From Corynebacterium pseudotuberculosis (GTDB lineage: Bacteria; Actinomycetota; Actinomycetes; Mycobacteriales; Mycobacteriaceae), in assembly GCF_002155265.1 (NCBI RefSeq), contig NZ_CP021251.1, positions 2,170,001-2,234,000 of the forward strand: DNA of 64,000 bases, read 5' to 3'. This document shows, piece after piece, positions 54,371-64,000 of the stretch (positions are counted from its first letter, which is position 1; every line of letters begins with the position of its first letter). The position numbers and the translations under genes were made by a program. The notes below the pieces were generated by a model. The model saw only the letters and a list, made by a program, of their open reading frames with translations, made no database searches and was not told the DNA's origin.

Positions 54371-56020
54371 GTGGCATTTGGTGACGGACCGCTGATCGTT
54401 CAGTCGGATAAAACCGTTTTGTTAGAAATCGATCACCCCCAAGCAGACCCAGCACGAGCGGCGCTAGCGCCCTTTGCGGAGCTTGAACGTGCACCAGAGC
54501 ACATTCATACGTATCGGATCACTCCTTTAGCTTTATGGAATGCACGCGCTGCAGGCCACGATGCAGAAGGCATTGTTGATGTATTAGAGACTTTCTCGCG
54601 TTTTCCCGTTCCCCAGGCTTTGCTTATCGACGTCGCAGAGACCATGTCTAGGTACGGTCGAGTGCGCCTGCACAAGCATCCTGCACATGGTCTCATTCTT
54701 GAGTCCGCAGAACCGGCAATTCTCGCCGAGCTGATACGCCATAAGAAAATTCGTCCCATGCTAGGCGCACAAATCGACGAGGAAACAATCGTTGTGCACC
54801 CTTCAGAAAGAGGGCGTCTCAAGCAAGAGCTTCTCAAGGTTGGCTGGCCGGCCGAAGACCTTGCGGGCTATGTGGATGGCGAGGCTCACCCTATTGCGTT
54901 GTCTCAAGAACATGAGCATTGGGAGCTCCGCGACTATCAAAGGATGGCGGCGGATTCTTTTTGGGAGGGAGGAAGCGGCGTGGTTGTTCTCCCCTGCGGA
55001 GCTGGAAAAACCATGGTGGGAGCCGCTTCTATGGCCCGGGCGCAAGCTACCACCCTTATTTTGGTTACTAACACAGTAGCCGGACGACAATGGCGCGATG
55101 AGCTACTGCGACGCACAACGCTAACGCCAGAAGAGATCGGCGAGTATTCCGGGGAGAAAAAGGAGATTCGACCAGTTACTATCGCAACGTATCAAGTGGT
55201 CACACGCAAAACCAAAGGAGAATATCGAGCTCTTGAGCTCTTTGATTCTCGCGACTGGGGACTCATTATTTATGATGAAGTCCACCTGCTTCCGGCACCG
55301 GTCTTCCGGATGACCTCAGATCTCCAGTCTCGCAGACGCCTAGGGCTTACCGCGACGCTCGTTAGAGAAGACGGTCGGGAAGGCGATGTATTTAGCCTGA
55401 TTGGCCCCAAACGCTATGACGCCCCGTGGAAGGACCTAGAGCAACGCGGATTTATCGCTACCGCGGAATGCACTGAAGTCCGCACCACCATGACGCACGA
55501 AGAGCGCATGCTCTATGCCACGGCAGAGAACCAAGATCGGTACCGCATTGCCGCCTGCGCGGAGTCCAAGCTTCGTGCCGTCGATACGCTATTACACCGA
55601 CATCAAGGCTTACCCACGCTCATCATTGGTGCATACATTGACCAATTAGAAGAACTCGGCGCGCGCTTTGATGCCCCTGTGATCGAAGGAAAAACAAGTA
55701 ATAAAAAGCGTGAGGAGCTATTTAACAAATTCCGCGCTGGCCACATCACCACGTTAGTTGTAAGCAAAGTGGCTAACTTCTCTATCGATTTGCCAGAAGC
55801 CGCCGTAGCTATCCAGGTCTCGGGCACCTTTGGGTCACGGCAGGAGGAGGCGCAAAGGCTAGGCAGACTATTACGTCCAAAGGCTGACGGCTCAGAGGCG
55901 CACTTCTATAGCGTTGTAAGCCGCGACAGTCTCGATAGCGAGTATGCGGCACACAGGCAACGATTCCTGGCCGAACAGGGCTATGCATACCGGATTGTTG
56001 ACGCAGCCGACCTAGGCTAG
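54371..56020 (+). CDS. XPB/Ssl2-type DNA repair helicase
   Basis: The 549-residue superfamily 2 helicase has an N-terminal damage-recognition-like region, then LRDYQRMAADSFW (Q-motif region), Walker A PCGAGKT, DEVH box (YDEVHLLPAPVF), LTATLVRED, and C-terminal SKVANFSIDLPEAAVAIQ and QRLGRLLRPK. These fit bacterial XPB, a 3'-5' helicase that works in nucleotide excision repair. GTG at 54371 is the start; TTTAGGAG lies upstream. The gene pairs with the preceding helicase-associated gene. Confidence 0.93.
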   Translation: MAFGDGPLIVQSDKTVLLEIDHPQADPARAALAPFAELERAPEHIHTYRITPLALWNARAAGHDAEGIVDVLETFSRFPVPQALLIDVAETMSRYGRVRLHKHPAHGLILESAEPAILAELIRHKKIRPMLGAQIDEETIVVHPSERGRLKQELLKVGWPAEDLAGYVDGEAHPIALSQEHEHWELRDYQRMAADSFWEGGSGVVVLPCGAGKTMVGAASMARAQATTLILVTNTVAGRQWRDELLRRTTLTPEEIGEYSGEKKEIRPVTIATYQVVTRKTKGEYRALELFDSRDWGLIIYDEVHLLPAPVFRMTSDLQSRRRLGLTATLVREDGREGDVFSLIGPKRYDAPWKDLEQRGFIATAECTEVRTTMTHEERMLYATAENQDRYRIAACAESKLRAVDTLLHRHQGLPTLIIGAYIDQLEELGARFDAPVIEGKTSNKKREELFNKFRAGHITTLVVSKVANFSIDLPEAAVAIQVSGTFGSRQEEAQRLGRLLRPKADGSEAHFYSVVSRDSLDSEYAAHRQRFLAEQGYAYRIVDAADLG

Positions 56021-56086
56021 ATAGTTAAGCTTAGAAGCGTCCAGGGCTGCTTTTCACGTACTTTCTACCAAGGAACCTGACTCATC

Positions 56087-56728
56087 ATGCAAAAGTTTTC
56101 TTTTCCCATTAACGCCGATTACGCCAAAAAGAACAATGAGTTGTTAAAAGACACCAAACGTCTACAGCTTTCAGCTGGTCTTTTTGGGCTAATACAGGTC
56201 CTCATCGGCGTCGCCTTATTCCTAGTCCTAGGCGGAATCTTTGGTGGAATAGTCTTTACTCTTTTTATTGTCATGGCTCTGATTAGCTTTGCGATGATAG
56301 CTATCATCCCTAAAAAAGTGGGAACTGCAGAAAGTCTCTACCAAAATTACCCTTTAGCGGCAGGAATGATCGCCGAAGTTAACCCTCGTGATTTTGTTGT
56401 CATGGCACTAGTCAACGCAAATGTTGACGAGCAAGCCCCTCCCGCATGGGCGTTAGCCACTCGGAGTATCACCAATCTTGAAGGCGTAGAACGCGCCGTG
56501 GGCGTGCGTATCCCCGTAGTGGCGGTTGCAGGGCAACGATCTGTACATAGCCAAGACACTTGGGATCAAATTTCTCCCATGCCTATCGGATGGGCTACAA
56601 CTGACCCCACCGTTGTTGAGCGCGCTATCGAGGAGATCCCTGATGAGCAGTGGAAGATACTAGAAAAAAACCTCACTCGGTTGGAAGATGTCAAAGAAAC
56701 CAAATTTGATTTGCTGGTGATCGACTAA
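56087..56728 (+). CDS. DUF3239 membrane protein
   Basis: The 213-residue protein starts MQKFSFPINADYAKKNNELLKD, has a hydrophobic hairpin (GLIQVLIGVALFLVLGGIFGGIVFTLFIVMALISFAMI at 34-71), and a soluble C-terminal domain with YPLAAGMIAEVNPRDFVVMALVNANVD and a WDQISPMPIGWAT segment. This matches DUF3239, a family of unknown function in corynebacteria. Its stop overlaps the next gene start by one base, indicating coupling. Confidence 0.85.
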   Translation: MQKFSFPINADYAKKNNELLKDTKRLQLSAGLFGLIQVLIGVALFLVLGGIFGGIVFTLFIVMALISFAMIAIIPKKVGTAESLYQNYPLAAGMIAEVNPRDFVVMALVNANVDEQAPPAWALATRSITNLEGVERAVGVRIPVVAVAGQRSVHSQDTWDQISPMPIGWATTDPTVVERAIEEIPDEQWKILEKNLTRLEDVKETKFDLLVID

Positions 56729-57896
56729 TGAGACACACTCCCGGCGTACAGCGCCTTGATCAATTCGGCCAGACCATCTTTGCCACGATGAGCGCAAAGG
56801 CAGCAGAATTTCAGGCTATCAATCTCGGTCAAGGTTTTCCTGAAAGCAATGGTCCTTTAGCCATGTTGCAACGTGCTCAGCAAGAAATAGCTAAAGGCAA
56901 CAACCAATACGCGCCGGCCCGCGGTATTCCTAGTTTGCGTCAAGCCATCGCCCGTGCCCGCGAACGGAACTTCGGTGTCTCCTACGATCCCGATACCGAA
57001 GTACTTGTGACGGTAGGGGCTACCGAAGCAATTTCCGCCACAATATTGGGACTTGTAGAACCAGGCGAAGATGTCCTGGTCTTTGAGCCTTATTATGACT
57101 CTTATGCTGCTTCCATAGCACTTGCAGGAGCACAGCGTATAGCTGTTCCGCTCATTCCAGACGGACGCTCGTGGACACTTGATCTAGATGCTTTTGCAGC
57201 TGCAATTACGCCTCGTACATCAATGGTGATTATCAACTCACCGCATAATCCAACGGGAACTGTTTTTGATGAGCAAACACTCAAGGCCTTCGCCGCCATC
57301 TGCGCTGAGCGTGATCTCCTTGTTCTTTCTGACGAGGTTTATGAACACTACACCTTTGCCAGCCACCCCATGTGCCGATAGCCAGCCTTCCAGCTATGAG
57401 AGAACGCACCATTACGGTTTCCTCCGCAGCAAAAACATTCAATGTAACCGGATGGAAAACTGGATGGGCGCTAGCACCTGCCCCGTTGCTCGAGGTGGTA
57501 TTTAAGGCAAAGCAGTTTATGAGTTATGTTGGCGCGACCCCGTTTCAACCAGCTATCGCCTACGCTTTAGAACACGAAGAAGCTTGGATACGAAAAACCG
57601 TCGCAGATACCGAAGCTAAAGGTATCTGCCTTTCCGACGGCCTACGCCAAGCCGGATTCGATGTCTATGACACTCACGGCGCCTTCTACGTTGTCGCCGA
57701 TATTTCTTCTGTTACTGACAAAACTGGCAACCAATTCTGTCTCGACCTCCCCCGAGAAAAAGGCGTAGCTGCTATCCCTATAGAACCGTTTACAGATTCT
57801 TCTCCTGAGTGGAACAGCATGATTCGTTTTGCGTACTGCAGAGACCAAGAAGAGATCCTTACAGCAATTGAACGCCTCATTGCGTCTACGCGCTAA
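56728..57896 (+). pseudogene. PLP-dependent class I/II aminotransferase, frameshifted
   Basis: The first frame (56728-57381) has the aminotransferase pattern NLGQGFPESNGP, NQYAPARGIPSLRQAI, VTVGATEAI, and NSPHNPTGTVF, ending with HPMCR at a TAG. The second (from a GTG at 57372) continues VPIASLPAMRERTITVSSAAKTFNVTGWKTGW, containing the PLP lysine in SAAKTF, and runs to 57896. The C-run at 57366-57369 has four C; five would give HPHVPIAS and a continuous product of about 390 residues. Thus a one-base deletion removes the PLP lysine from the first frame. Family members include DapC and methionine/glutamine aminotransferases. This may be a real mutation or a sequencing error. Confidence 0.87.
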
Positions 57897-57907
57897 AAGG
57901 TTTTCTG

Positions 57908-57944
57908 TGGGGTGCCCCCTGTTTGCTAGCAGAGGGGCACCCCA
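57908..57944 (+). terminator. Terminator after the aminotransferase gene
   Basis: TGGGGTGCCCCCT pairs with AGGGGCACCCCA (right arm 57933-57944); a strong 11- to 12-bp stem. Confidence 0.8.
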
Positions 57945-57973
57945 CCACCAACACCCTATAAACGCAAAAAGGG

Positions 57974-58017
57974 GAGGGTGGGTGAATGAAAACACACGTT
58001 CTCATTCACCCACCCTC
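57974..58017 (-). terminator. rRNA operon terminator
   Basis: A perfect 16-bp stem GAGGGTGGGTGAATGA/TCATTCACCCACCCTC (57974-57989 with 58002-58017). Read on the minus strand it is followed by CCCTTTTTG, as expected after the 5S gene. Confidence 0.93.
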
Positions 58018-58031
58018 ACCAATATCAAGTT

Positions 58032-58150
58032 TTGTGGTTGGCGGCGACCTACTCTCCCACACCCTCCCAGGTGCAGTACCATCAGCGCAATCGGGCTTAG
58101 CTTCCGGGTTCGGAAAGGGACCGGGCGTACCCCCGACACAATAACCACCA
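58032..58150 (-). rRNA. rrf: 5S ribosomal RNA
   Basis: On the minus strand the sequence carries the 5S landmarks: the terminal stem GTGGTTATTGTG to CCACAA, GAACCCGGAAGCTAAGCCC and GGTACTGCACC-type loops, and GAGAGTAGGTCGCCGCC near the 3' end. Ends are estimated from the terminal pairing. Confidence 0.93.
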
Positions 58151-58267
58151 ACACATCCATACAACACAACACATCACATGTCATGTCAGACACTGCACAG
58201 TGAACACAAGCAACAACACAAACACTCTTTTTTCAAACGCTCCAGGCACAACACATCCACACACAAA

Positions 58268-63236
<4,969 letters not shown>

Positions 63237-63673
63237 AAAATCAGTCCAATAAAAGACCAACCAGGCTTCGTGAAAAGCCCAACCAAAACTGGCAAAAAAC
63301 AAACAACCAACAAAAAAAAACATTTCATTGATCATTCAACAAAAAACAATGAAAAAAGTACAACAAAACAGTGACCATCGATGCCTTGACGAGACAACAC
63401 AACAATCACCCAACACCCACACCACAACACCCCAAGCACAACACCCAGAGCATCACAGCACAAGCATCACACGTTTCCACAGCCACCAACACCCACACAA
63501 CACAACATCATGCACGCATCAGCACCATAACAACGCCTCATGTCAACAACATTTTTTCCACAAACAGCACAATCTTTTACAAGCAAGCCACACTTGCCGG
63601 TCGATACTGCACCATCGTGATCATCACACAACCATGTAACAAAACATATTGCTGCCACTACACAACGTAGCTA
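63237..63673 (-). promoter_or_regulatory. rRNA leader immediately upstream of 16S
   Basis: About 440 bp of A/C-rich plus-strand sequence, i.e. a G/T-rich transcribed leader, without credible genes. It should hold the RNase III processing stem around 16S and rRNA promoter elements. Confidence 0.5.
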
Positions 63674-63732
63674 CCGCCATGTCAACCATAAAAAATATTA
63701 TAAGTACATTGGCACACTATTGAGTTCTCAAA
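63674..63732 (-). repeat. 59-bp leader module, copy 1
   Basis: On the minus strand this reads TTTGAGAACTCAATAGTGTG, an actinobacterial rRNA antitermination-like element, then TATAAT in an AT-rich tract, and ends with TTGACATGGCGG. It is identical over 59 bp to 63942-64000. The TTGACA could be a -35 box for a promoter entering the 16S leader. Confidence 0.75.
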
Positions 63733-63941
63733 CAACACACCCACACCCACACACACCAACCACAAAGCCAGCATGTACTGAATGTAAGAATAATTTTTGT
63801 TTATCGCCTGCTCGTTTTCCTCTCGCCTTACACTCACTAATCAACAACCACTGTGTGGTGTTTGCCTCTGTGAGGGGCGCTGTCGGTCGCGGCGACTCAC
63901 ATAAAGTTACACACCCTCAACACAACACACAAATCCCCAGG

Positions 63942-64000
63942 CCGCCATGTCAACCATAAAAAATATTATAAGTACATTGGCACACTATTGAGTTCTCAAA
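63942..64000 (-). repeat. 59-bp leader module, copy 2 (reaches window edge)
   Basis: Identical to 63674-63732 with the two copies 268 bp apart. It runs to the last base of the window, so the repeat may extend further. The 209 bp between copies hold no gene I can support; AT-rich and CA-rich stretches alternate. Confidence 0.75.

Overview
The window looks like chromosomal DNA of a Corynebacterium, most likely from the diphtheriae/ulcerans/pseudotuberculosis group. This rests on several things seen together: Rpf with a secreted transglycosylase fold, mycoredoxin beside folA and thyA, SepH, a fused AccD/AccA carboxyltransferase next to fkpA-gltA-serC, actinobacterial DUF proteins (DUF3027, DUF2771, DUF3239), several probable leaderless starts, a DtxR-type operator, and an rRNA operon without spacer tRNAs. 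The order pcrA - chorismate mutase - pgi - lhr - cysQ - thyA - folA - mrx1 ... mctC ... accDA - fkpA - gltA - serC ... cspB - rpf1 - XPB helicase resembles, from memory, the corresponding C. glutamicum segment. I cannot assign the species from the window alone.

Layout. 1-15.7 kb is conserved core: PcrA helicase (cut by the window edge), chorismate mutase, succinate-semialdehyde dehydrogenase, Pgi, a DNA-repair group (Nei-like glycosylase, Mug, giant Lhr helicase), CysQ, ThyA-FolA, mycoredoxin, CobF, then tRNA-Arg(CCU). About 15.9-31.7 kb looks accessory. It holds a long gene-poor stretch, a peptide/metallophore-type ABC importer (minus strand), and a divergent, translationally coupled five-gene operon. 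That operon encodes an Fe(II)/2-oxoglutarate oxygenase, SbnB-, SbnH- and SbnA-like enzymes and a MATE exporter, with a DtxR-like box on the start of the first gene. After it come a frameshifted Ltp-type protein, a CPA2 antiporter, a Tat-secreted DUF1906 protein and a frameshifted serine hydrolase. 31.8-44.7 kb is mainly metabolic: acetate/pyruvate symporter MctC, a nonsense-interrupted enoyl-CoA hydratase, aldo/keto reductase, lipoprotein SodC, AccDA, FKBP, GltA, SerC, SepH. 44.7-57.9 kb carries an rRNA/tRNA methyltransferase, a purine permease, a glutaminyl cyclase lipoprotein, cold-shock protein, Rpf with a long structured leader, the XPB helicase pair and a frameshifted aminotransferase. 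57.9-64.0 kb is an rRNA operon on the minus strand (16S-23S-5S), with a duplicated 59-bp leader module at the window edge.

Most interesting: the 16.7-27.4 kb locus can be read as an iron-regulated small-molecule (probably metallophore) system. SbnA/SbnB homologues would make L-2,3-diaminopropionate, an SbnH-like enzyme would decarboxylate an intermediate, the oxygenase would hydroxylate an amino acid or the scaffold, MATE would export the product, and the ABC importer could bring the metal complex back. No assembling synthetase (NIS or NRPS) is encoded here, so the product is unknown.

Four genes are broken by single-base changes (27733-28316, 30867-31686, 34223-35146, 56728-57896). Three are 1-nt indels, two of them in homopolymer runs, so sequencing error must be weighed against real decay.
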